From contig NC_088306.1 in assembly GCF_032854445.1 (NCBI RefSeq), forward strand, positions 13,697,386 through 13,761,385: a DNA stretch of 64,000 nucleotides. The letters are read 5' to 3'. This stretch comes from Liolophura sinensis (Eukaryota; Mollusca; Polyplacophora; Chitonida; Chitonidae). A program made the position numbers and the translations under genes. Shown here piece after piece: positions 12,043-24,100 of the stretch (position 1 is its first letter; every line of letters starts with the position of its first letter). Under the pieces are notes generated by a model. That model worked only from the letters and a program-made list of their open reading frames with translations, was not told where the DNA came from and ran no database searches.

Positions 12043-12607
12043 TGAACAGTGTATCCTGTGGCTGAATTTTCTAATTTCCAGGACATTAATATCATTTTTT
12101 GTTTTTTCCAAATAAATGGACCTAGTTGAATAATGTAACATCTCCGAAAAGAAAAATACAAGCACTGTATTTGATAATTTTGAATTATCATACCTTCTTT
12201 GGGAATTAAGCAATATTCAACATCAGTGGTACATAAACAAATATATATAAAATGTTACATCATATCAGCCATGATAAATGTGCCAATACACCCCCTATCC
12301 CCCTTTTCCATCGAAACATGGAAACAAATATGCAGATTATGTTGTGTGTGTGTGTGTGTTTTTTTTTCCGGAGTTGCAATATTAGTTTACATTGCTAGTT
12401 AATTTGACTTCTGTTAGGCATAAAATGTGCAAGTAGCAAAAACTGCCTCCTCGTTTCCCTTAAGCTTGTCTCCGTCTGAATTATTATTGGAATCGGTCCT
12501 AAGGCAGACTTGAACAATGTTGTCTTGCAATATATTAGCACTAGTTGACCCGTTTGCCCACTAAAGTTCATTGCAAAGGCGGGGATGAACAATCAAAACT
12601 TATGGAG

Positions 12608-12750
12608 AAAGGGTCTGGCAACAACCTGCGCATGGTAGTGGATTTCCCCCAGGTTTTGTCCGGTTTCCTTTAACCACAATTTTGGCCGCCGTCGTATATG
12701 TAAAATATTCTTCAGTAGGGCGTAAAACAACAATAAAATAAATAAATAAA
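12608..12750 (+). repeat. SINE family 1, 3' part
   Basis: Starts at CAACAACCTGCGCATGGTAG and runs through GGCCGCCGTCGTATATGT to the AATAAATAAATAAA tail. Confidence 0.85.
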
Positions 12751-12910
12751 TTCGGCGGGGAAGGTTCCACACTGATGACATAACACAACTCGCCACTGAA
12801 TTTGGGACAATCGATTTCACGGCTGGGCGCGAAAGTACCTACATAAATATTCACAATACTGACGCTTAATAGAAAACCATGAAAACCAAACTGAGAATAA
12901 GTATTGGGGT

Positions 12911-12916
12911 TTTATT
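12911..12916 (-). terminator. candidate poly(A) signal of P450-A
   Basis: AATAAA on the minus strand (CCAATAAAACCCC), 624 bp past the stop codon. P450-B has AATAAAACCC at a similar distance, so the two may be homologous. Inference only. Confidence 0.35.
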
Positions 12917-13069
12917 GGAATAATATTAAAATATTAGAGACAAACAAGCAGAAACAACGTGACTATTGCAGTCTTTTTTTCTCACCCGTTTACCTGTTGA
13001 TATTGTAATACCTATGATTACGATAGACGTCTATCTTAATTACAGGTAATATGCAAATTCACTCAAGTA

Positions 13070-13400
13070 AAACGTCTTCCCACTTCAGGAAATTGGAGGT
13101 TTTCGTTCTGTCTATTTGAACAGCAGATAGTTTTACCAAATACCGGCATATTGCAACACAGTGGCAAGTCAATTCGCACAAATTGCACGTCTTTCTCCTT
13201 GTGCAAATACTGACAACATGAAGGTCTCCATCTTGTCTGTCTGAGCAGCAGATAAGTTCAATGAAATAACGCCATGATGAAACATAAAGGCAAGTTCACA
13301 CAAATTGTACGTCTTCCCGCTTGTGCAATTTTCAGTCTTATGAATTTCAACAACACATAATTCAGATGGAATCTCCCATATTGCAACATGGTGGTTGGGA
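13070..13400. repeat. tandem repeat of about 115-122 bp, three units
   Basis: ACGTCTTCCCACTTC (13071), ACGTCTTTCTCCTTG (13186) and ACGTCTTCCCGCTTG (13308) mark the unit starts. Each is followed at similar distance by GAACAGCAGATAG or GAGCAGCAGATAA, then CATATTGCAACA or equivalents. It lies in the probable 3' UTR of P450-A. Confidence 0.75.
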
Positions 13401-13539
13401 ACTCGATATTTCCATAACATCAGAGAATACAACACGCAAAGAAATTCTTTGCAAAGTGTATGTATGTATGGATCATGTTACTTCGCCCAGGTTACGTTGT
13501 GGCCCGCAAGATCTCGTCACAGTTGCCGGGCCGCGTGAT

Positions 13540-16500
13540 TTAGGTACGGGGCTTCAATCCCACCTTAACAGGGGTCGAAGCCATGAGTATTGGGCCAGGG
13601 AGAAATTTGAGTTCAGCCTGAAAACGAAACAAATAAGCATTACTACAGTATGCTTTTGCAACAGTGTCGTTGAAAATCAATGCGGCATTGCATGTTCGAT
13701 GTAAGAGTCCAGCATTGTGTGCGAAGGAAACCGAGCAGAGTCCGGGGGAAACCCACAATCATCTGCAGGTTGGTGGCGGACCTTCCAACGTACAGCGGGA
13801 GCAGAGTCCAGCATAAGCTGGACATGAACTCACAGCGAACTACATTTGTATCTCGAATCATGGTCTAGACGGTGGATTTGGACGCTAGTCCAAAACCTAA
13901 AGTGGCAGTCAGCAAAAACACATTTCTGAATGACACCCAGCGTGTATTATTAATGGATAAGTTAATCGTTGAACAGGTTGATTGGTTGATTGACTGACTG
14001 ATTCACTAAAATAAAATGCAACGGCTGTTGTGGTTACCTGCCCTCAGTTTGGCTTCATGTTTAACCACAGAACAAAATCACAAACTGGGATTTCCGTAGC
14101 CGAGGGGATGAGCACATCAACATGGCGCAATGACCCAGGGTCTCTCACCAATGAGGTCGCAGTGAGTTCAAGTTCAACTCATGCTATCTTCCCTTCCTGC
14201 CGTACGTGGGAAGATCTGTCAGCAACCAGCGGGTACTTGTAGGTTTCCCCTAGGCTCTGCCCGGATTCTGGCCACCATCGTATGAGTGAAACATTTTTGG
14301 GTACAGCGTTGAACACCAATCAAATAAATAAATAAATAAAATCACACTGGCCACATTGTACACAGCGATATATCTGGGATATAGTTCATATAATACGAAA
14401 TCTTGATTCCCAACATGACTGTTGCTTATAATTATATTGGACACCTGGCTCTATATTTGTCGGACATTGTTGTCCTTCAAAAGTGTAAGAGATGGGTTAT
14501 CAAAAACCAAGTTTGGGTTCGAACCCACGCCACGAGCTTCCTCACGAAGACAAGTCCTTTCACCATTCGACCACCAACTGCTCCTGAGAGCGCTATAAAT
14601 TCAAGGACTAGCATGCAGCTGAAGGACAAACAGGTATGTGAGCGGAACGTCTCTTACCGCTGAATCGCCTTCGGGAGTGAGGACGTATTTTCTCAGCACA
14701 AAAGACAGGGCAATCTTGGCCTCCAGAATAGCGAGTCTGTTTCCAAGACAGATTCGAGGGCCTTGTCCGAACGCCATGAAGGAAAGTTTTGTCGTGGCAC
14801 GTTTTTCTGGGGCAAATCTGAAACGGAATGACTGGACAATTAAATGTTATTTACTTTCTCGATGATTTGTTTAAGAGGCGATATTCATGTGATCATTACC
14901 TCAATAATTTATTTTCGGGTGGGGGTGGGGGAGAGGTGGGTCTAAGGGATTGCACAGTTCAGGACTTCTTTCTTAACTTATTTTTTAATGCTAGGGATTG
15001 AATTACTTGATTCATTTATTCATTGCTTTAATTAACTCTTTCATTCATTACCCCATTCTTTTGTGGATCCGTTTGTCTGCAGTACCATATATTAGAGAAT
15101 GCTTTCTGCATTTAGGCGTTAAATGTTTAGCTGTTTTTCTATTGATTCGATTATTAAATTGTTGTGGAGATTAGTATTAGTCAATATTATCACAAAATAC
15201 CGAGTTAATCGGCTAAAAAGCATACCTACTAACTCAACGACTGATAAGACTATCAGAATGCCCTCTTATAAATTATAACACGATTTAATAACCAAGTTAC
15301 AATGAATGAATGAATGATCATGGCTTAACGCCACGTCGGCAATATTTCAGCCATATTGTGTCGAGGACACTTTTACACCACGAGAAAGTGAATAACCAAG
15401 TTAAAATCCACACCTAAACATCGTCATCGATAAATAACAGAGTTGGTATTCAATTCTTGGCATATCTGGTCACTAACCAAATTCTAACAGCAATAACCCA
15501 CCAATCTTCGTCAAGGATTCAAACACAGTCTGGGGCAACATAGTCAGGGTGAACCAGGGCCCGTATATTTCAAGCAACTAAAGGCTTAAGACATAAATTG
15601 CGAGCCAATCTCAGAACAGAAAAGAGTTCAAATTATGGTTAGTACATTGTTCTGCAGTAAAAATCAGTGTACAAATTTTAAGCTTTCTAGATCAAAGCAT
15701 TTTATTTGTAGCTGTGTTGGAAGATTTGACTTAAGTCTTAAGACGTTTGATAAGTATACGTCATGAGTTAAATATAGGTCAACTCTGCCTTAGTGGGGCT
15801 CTTTCACTAGCAATTCTTGGCGAAGTGAAGTTTTGTGGCATCTTACCGATCAGGGTTGAAGACTTCAGGCTCTGGATAGATCTCTGGGTCCATGTGAATG
15901 TATCTGAAGGGCAGATTGATGACTGTGCCCTGGGGAATCTTGTATCCCCCGATATCAACATCTTCACTGGCTTCCCTGCTCATGCTGTGGGAAAAGGCAA
16001 TTTTACTTATCATAAACATTACGGTGATGTTGCTCTGAAATCGTTAATATGGGAAGACGGTGACGTTTTTGTCCATGTTGAAGGTACATTTTTTAATGCC
16101 CATGCGTCGCAGCTCATCAAGTCACATTTACTAAAACCGTACGTTTATTTAGTGACACGGGTGAGGTCTTACCTGCCTCATATCGTCATGTATATAGCTG
16201 AAGTCGGGCAGAATACCTGAATTCCGACTCATCTTCATTCTGTGTTTCTTCAGTGAACACGGGCCACATTAGTGGGACTGGGAGATTTGTTGGATTTATT
16301 ATCTTAACGCCATACCCAAGATTGCTTTACTTGGGTGGTGATGGTCACTTTTATGTGTGCAAGAAACCAGATACACCTGGCTTATTGGCCAACTATCCAA
16401 ACCGTGATGTACAGATTTTGCAAGCCATTTCTTCAATGAACTGCGCAAACTGTGCGATGACTATGCATACGTCAACATGATCGTTGTAGGCCGTCTGTTG

Positions 16501-18048
16501 TCAACATCAGCACACGAACAGTGAAAAAAGTCCCGGTGTTATTCTGAGTTTGAACCCGAACTTCATGCGTCCCAGCGATTAAAGGATAAACATTTTAAAC
16601 ACTCAACGAAGATGTGCCCGCTATTTATGAAAGAATGAAAATGTTTCGACACTTACGACTGGATGGGTGGGAACATCCTGAGGGTTTCATTCAAACACTG
16701 TTCTAGGTAAACCAGCTTGGACATCATCTCGTAGGTCGGTTCGTCCTGCAATTTCATCACGTCATAAATTATGTACATACAGGAAAGGGAACATCGCGCC
16801 GACATTTTAAGGAAGCGATTAAGTCACAAACTTTGAAACAAACATGGATCAAATCTCATAGATATGTTTAGCAAAACAGTTTTCCAATTTTAGTTAGAGA
16901 AGGAATACTTGTTAAAATCTTATGTTTTAAATACCAACAACAACGCTGTTAGGTTTTTGTGGCCGCACTTCTCCTGAGTATTATTAGATGAAATTAAATG
17001 TTATCGTTTCGTAGAAGGCGAAAATGGCTTTGTGGTCATTGTTTGTGATAGCTGTATGATTACATCGTTGCTATATGTGCATATATGTCAATTATATATC
17101 TAGTGCCCTGCACAGTGACACGCGAGCCACTCGCCAATACGGTTGCTGGGAGTTCCAGTCCAGCTCATGCTGGCTTCCTCTCCAACAGTAAATGGAAAGG
17201 TCTGGGAACAGTCAGCGGGTGGTCGTGGAGTTCCCATGGGCTATGCATACTTGCTTTCCACCATTTCCACCGTCGTATATAAGTGAAATAATCATGAGTA
17301 CGGCGTAAAACACCAATAAAATAAAATAAATAAATAAATAAATAAATCTATATCCTGAGAATAATGTTAATATATGCCAGGGTCACAGTTTTTTTTCAAA
17401 GCCTCCAACACCGTTGGTTATGGATATCGCGTTGGGAATAAATGCTAATCAGGTCACGCTCACCATAGACCATCTAAGGATTGAAAGAGACTCAGTGGGA
17501 TTGAGTTAATGTTGTCAGAACTCAAATTTGTCGTAATATTTTACTGGTAAGCTGCGAGTATCTCCTTCATTTTACCCTACTGTCTCACTGACTAATTTTG
17601 TTAAAGAGAAGAAACTTAAGTACAATGCTGTGTTTGGAAGTTTGTGATCACCCATCCTAGGATAAAAGTGGTAATTCATGGGCGCCTTGTGACAGACATA
17701 TGAACCGAAATACTCCCTACCACCTTCCCACACCCAACAAACAAAAACGATAAATAGATTGCATCAACTTACATCTCCAAGAACATCGACCATTTCTTGA
17801 TACACCGTCTCTTGCAAATCCGGGTACCGACTTAGGTTGAAACAAACTAAAGTCATTAAGGTAGCCGTAGTTTCGTATCCAGCAATGAAGAAAAGAAACG
17901 CCTGCGCAACCAGTTCTTCAGTAGAAAGACCTGAAAATGGAATAAATTACAACTGTGGATAATGGCGTTAATTCTTAGCTGTTAATAAGTTAACATTTAG
18001 CATACGTCCAACGGATAAAATAAAAATGTAGCGACTATCAAATTAAAT

Positions 18049-18091
<43 letters not shown>

Positions 18092-18104
18092 TTCATTCAT
18101 TCAT

Positions 18105-18147
<43 letters not shown>

Positions 18148-21100
18148 TTTGATTGGCGTTTTACGTCGTACTCAAGAATATTTCACTTATACGACGGAGG
18201 GGGTCAGCATTATGGTGGGAGAAAACCGGGCAGAGTCCAGCTGAAACCCACGACTATCCGCAGGATGCTGTCAGACCTATCAAATTACAAGTTTGTTAGT
18301 CATTAAACGCATTGTGTTAATATATTTGATTGCCACTATATCAAAAAAATATTTAAACTGCATAGCGCTCCCAAAGTGTATTGGGCAGCTGGCAGCATTG
18401 AGCAGCTCGGACTGCCTCTAAGAGTCAGTGATATGCACATGTACGTGTTTCGAAGCCATACAACAGTTAAATGTCGAATTCGGCATGTGTGATAAAATGA
18501 ACGTTTCGGCGTTACTGTTCTCGCCTCTTGTGTACGCTTTAGGGTTGAATGCCATATATTATACATATAGTTCTTCGTTTAATTTGGGGAAATAGAAAAT
18601 GATACGAAATGAAATTTGTTGCTGTAATTATTAGATATTATAACTCACTTCGCCTGCCTGCACCGTCCCCGAAATCACTGGATTCACCGTCAATGAGAAG
18701 CTGGAGAAAGTCATTTCGTTCCTGCCATGTAGAAATAAAACTGGTTTTAGTGCTCAATAATGTATGTGTACAGATATATTTGTTTTTTCGTTTCCTTTTG
18801 TACTAATAATTCATGACACAAGTTCGAAACAATCAACCTTGTTCTTAAGCGAAAATTTGATGTAAGATCAAATTTTCCAAAAATCAGGAAGATTGATTGG
18901 CTGCAGGGAACAAAAGGTAATCGATAAAGGCATTCAAAATACATGAGTTCAAACATTTGAACATTAGATCAAAAATATAGTATATACCCATGCAATAATA
19001 ATATATAGCACACAATCAAACACCTTGTTCAAATCTTATTTATACGTTTTACGTATATTTGCGAACAATGCCAGTAATTCACATCGAGACAAGGGTTATT
19101 TTAAATTTAGCGGTCAAGACGGAACCAAGCTTTTCCGGTGGCACTACATGTAAAAGATATTTGTGCACAATAATGTTTTTGAATTACTTACAGTGGAGCC
19201 TTTGTCTCTCGACGCTGCCATTCTTGTAATGGTTTCATTGAAAAACTTGATACTATCTTTTGGCCAAATTCCCAAACCCATATAATCATTTAGACCACGC
19301 AGGAACGGCAATGTTGCTGAAAACAAAAAGGCAACAATGTTTGAAATTCAGAGCACGATTCGATTAGCTTTGGTGGTCACCAGAAAAAGTGACGTGATGT
19401 ACTATCGCTTTACTACTTTATCATGCTTTTGACATGTTGGATTTTAACTAACAGATATCAGTAATAATCGGTAAAATTGATAAAATAAAACTTTTCCTTC
19501 AATTAATCGGACAACAGTGGATTACGGTTGCCCAGGTGTATACAGACAGCCCTCAGAAAAGATACGCTTTAGGTTGAGTTAAGACACATGGTTCATGGCT
19601 AATTACAATGCTGGAAAAACCCAAACCTTTTTTGTTTTGTTTGTGTTTGTGTTTAATTACTGTTAGCTTACTGCATCATCATAGCCTCAGATAAGGGACA
19701 CAGATCGGTACAGGGTAAGCATCCTGACCTCCTTCAAGTGCGGACCTGAAGCTGAAATCTTACAGTGACAATCAATACAAAAGAAATCTAGATTGGACAA
19801 ATCAACCAATGAACTTACTGTATATCAAATAGCTGATAGGAATAGACATTTCGAAAATCTTTCCCACGTGAATGAGAAATGGATCGTTCTTGTCTTTTTG
19901 GGAGTCGACCTGCAGTCCAAACGCGGTAGCGGATATGACGTCAAGGGCGTAGCAACCAAACAAGCTGGAACAACAACAACAAACCTGCAAAGCTTGACGT
20001 TACAAAATCATGAGTGTTAGATCTTCATGTTCATTTAGGAAAAACCAAAAATCAGTTAGATTAGTATGAGGCCGGGTTTCACTGGTTACATGTGACTGTT
20101 TAACAAGTACTCTGTCGCCGTAGCTCTGGATTCTCTCGGTATATTCGGTTTTCTTTTAATTTAGTGCTTTATGGCCACTTGTTCACTTCACCGTGCAACA
20201 ATGAAATTCACAGGTGGATGTAGTCTTCAGTGGTGGAATACATAAGTACAAAGAACAGAAACTGCGAACTTTTAAGCTCCAATAAAATTATCAGACGGTC
20301 TGGAAGAGAGTCGATTTTACGAAAATTGATTAACGGACAATTTTACTAAAATAGACTCAATCCATTAAAACAGCTCTGAAAACAATACAAATTTTTGGGG
20401 TCTCGGAGTACACCCTGTTTTGGAAATATCTGATGCATGTTTTTTTATGAAAAAAATTGTATACACTTACTCTTTTAAATCCGCCGTTTGCTCAGCTTCA
20501 GCCAGTTTGTGGAATCTTCCATCTAATCGCCTTCCGCAATCAGTGATCACGTGAACCATCTGAAAATGACCAACCAATATGACGATAAATGACATCAGTT
20601 GCCGAAATAGACGATGGCAAATCTATTTAAATTTACAGAAAGACGTATACCAAGGAAAGTACGTGTCTATTGTGTATCAGTCATGACTGGTTCAGAGCTG
20701 TCGACAGGCTCATTTTAGTGATAAGATTAATAAATTTTGTCAACGGGAGAAGCTAGCAATGTAACATATTTTATAGGTGAATTGAATTACTTTTATTTAT
20801 TTGATTGTAAACTGATTTTAAAAGCTCAAAAAAATCATTTTCTCCTTTTAATTTAGTCACACGGCGCAATATATTTGGAGGTGCGATATAAGAGATTTTG
20901 CGATGCGATACAATTGGTGGTGCTGTGGAACAAATGTGTGGTGCGATACATTTGGGGGCGAGATATGTTACATTACAATGCGATACATGTGAAGGTGCGA
21001 TATACTAACCTTTCTCAGTTTTCCGGAACTAAACGTTGGCAAAACAACATTTCTTACTCCTCTCCAGTGACTGTCTTTAAGGAATATGAGACACTTGTCC

Positions 21101-24100
21101 ATCGGGTGGTTGATCGGTGTGTTTCCCTGAAAAATTTTTTTTTTTATTATTTTCCCTTTTGGAGAAAATGCGACTATACGCAAACCGACAGACCTTTCTA
21201 CGGACATGTACCACCGGCACGAGTATTTATCACATTTTATTGTATGTGTTTGTTTTCTTTTAACGCGATGTATTAAGCCGTATAATTTTTGTTCCGTTAA
21301 TTATCATTCTATTACTTTGTAAGGAGAACGTTTTTCGCATTACTTAATCTCTTTGGCACTTATCATCACCTGTCACATCTGCAGCCATTTTTACGGAATA
21401 AAAAGAACTCCTAAAAGGGTAAAAACTCACATCTCTGTTACAGAACTTGGAGAAATTCTTCACCATAATATTCTCCAGTATAAGTTGGGTCGTGCACACA
21501 TAACACAGGTTGTCGACCTAAGTAATACCTACAACACATGAGGGGGTGATTAATGGTAAAACCGAGTTGTCGTAATAGTAATAAAGATAAACATAATAGG
21601 CAGTCCTTCATGTATGACGGTCAAGAGATAAATTGTCCATAACTATATATGGTTCCATTGGCATTTGAGGAAGTTTTTTCCCCGAAGTCAGTAACACAAT
21701 TGATGAATATTTTGACCTTACATTCTACTCATCTCCAAGAACAGTCCATGTTCTATATGAATTGCATCGACGTTATATACCATGTTTCATTCAGCTGGTC
21801 AGTAACCTTCACTCCAACGAAAATATGAATATCGCAACTTAATAATCTGAGCAATATCAACCCATTACCCAGTGTGGTATTTCCCCACCTTATCGCTCCC
21901 TCCCCGCGATCAGCCCCTCCACCTCTAAGAGTCCTGCTGCCATTGAATTATCATGCTGAAGACACTAGACAAGACACCCCTCTCAGTCAAAATATACTGA
22001 CACCGGGCCAACCGTTCCTACTTCCTTGCTCTCGCCGCTCAGTCTTTGGTATGACCCGACCCAGGGCCCCTGATTTATTGTAACATGAACCACTTATCGG
22101 ACCATAAATTAGACAGAGATGCTTAAAGGAATTCCGCTCAGGCTTTTGGTTCTGTGCCTAGTCATGGCTGAATATAAGGCATGCAAGATTTTTTTCAAAT
22201 ATCACAAAGGCTGCAGGGCTTAACCCAGGAGACTCTATATCTCCCCTCACACCCAGTCAGTTTCGATTGTATATCCTCGTTCGACTCGTCGGAGGTCAGG
22301 TGATTCGGTTACCGTAATGAAGCGAGGAGCCGGTCCACAAAGCTCGCCCTTGTGATTCTTTATCCATACAACAGGGGGATCATTAAACGATATAAGCCAT
22401 GCCCAGAGGTACTAAGTCATTTTTTCTCATACTTTTCTTCACTCCCCATATAACAATAATATTTGTCGCTCTTCATGACTATTTTAAAACAGACAGCAGT
22501 TACACTTTAACCATAAAACACATTGGTTTAGAAAAAAACGAATAAATAGTAATTCCTCACCCGTAGATTTTCCCATACTGCTTCACCCACTTCCTTTGGT
22601 TTACTAATTCCTCCTGAAAGAGCAGTTAAAACTCAGAATGAAAAATATACATAAAACCAAGTGCAGCCACAAGTGAAGAAAGAACCTCAATCAGACAAAT
22701 ACAAGAGCTTTTCTCAACTTTCGAAATATTCATAATGGCAGTGCTATGTTTTATATTTGAAATGTGAATTTAAACAGGTTTCAGTTCTAGAAGCACCTGA
22801 CACGCTTTCTCACTAAAAGCTAGAGGTGAATTGTGACATACGACTAACATGTAAGGTTTATATGCCCCCCCCCCCCCCTCACCGAGTAATTAATATCTTA
22901 TAAATTACAAAAACCACCTATGTTATAAGTTACCTTTGTGAAAAAGTCAATCAAGTTTCCAATAAAAGGCAAAGGCTTTGGTCCTGGGATCCCTCTCTCG
23001 CTGAAGAATGAGTAAGGCCACGTACCATACCTGAAAAGTTTAAGCCCTTTGGTGAGATTTGGTGCTTTATTTGATTGGAGCTAGAAGGCCTGAATGTGGC
23101 CATCAGATGTAAGGATGTTGTACATTTGTTTGTACTGCTCCATACAAGCTTTGTCATGAACAGCACAAGATGTTTTACCCATACAGGTTTTGACATTTCT
23201 ACGTACCGCAAACCCTCGGATTCCGTATATAGCAAACGTTCGAACGGGCCCAACTTACAGCGGTAAGTTTTCCCGCGTGGAGGTGGCTGTAGGGGGCGTG
23301 TGGGTGCCTTACGTAGCAACTAAAGGCCTGAGCTGTCATCCCATATCCCGGCCATAATCGGCCTTTATATTCGATAGCGTGTCATATACACCCTAAATCA
23401 AACCAACCCATACTTCGAATATGGAAATGCGTGTTATTTATTTCCCACAAAAAATCCGTCTTTAAATTCGAATGCTGTAAATTATATCCATAGCAAATCG
23501 ACTGAGGAGATTTCCACCACGTGGTAAGTGACGTCAATTCATTGAGAGGAGAACTTTTCTGAATGAACATTTGAAAAGGGGCTCAGTCCCTAACCAAAGC
23601 ATCCATCCAGTTTTTGCAATTGCCATCGACTTTTACGTTTGAATAATTGTAACGTTTATGTATATGCCATGGAAAATCGAACCTTACATTCGAACATCTT
23701 CGTCGCCTGATGGCTGCAATATTGCCGAAGGGCTGTTTTAAAACATGCATGAAAGGGAACTATAAAGATCTTTCTATGCCAAATGAAGAAAAGTGTGTCC
23801 CGGATATTTTGTTAAAAATTCATTTCGTGGGTATATGTATACCTGTTCATTACCTCTCTTTTATTATGCATATTTTCCGCCAACGGTCGGATTTTTTTCA
23901 GAAATTACGTCATCGTGGATCTTACTGGAAACTCAGTGATTCCACCCCCACCCCGAAGCCCCCGTCAAACAAATTCTCAGTGATTCCAACCCCCCACACC
24001 CCCCACACCCCCACCCCCGGGCCAAAGGAAATTCTCCGAGCCCGGAGAACCGTGTACAGTGTTGACAAGTTGACAGTTACCCAGATACTGCGTGGCTTCT

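Larger units (their letters stand above)
12043..13069. other. no gene recognised apart from a SINE fragment
   Basis: Contains a short GT run near 12343-12359, a SINE family 1 fragment and the candidate poly(A) signal of P450-A. No other recognisable feature. Confidence 0.5.

Noticed and set aside
14514-14588. Functional tRNA gene
   Set aside because: A perfect B box is present, but no proper acceptor or anticodon stem forms. It fits a SINE head better.
15747-16220. 157-codon open stretch on the plus strand
   Set aside because: It is antisense to P450-A exon 12, whose splice borders and motifs are clear.
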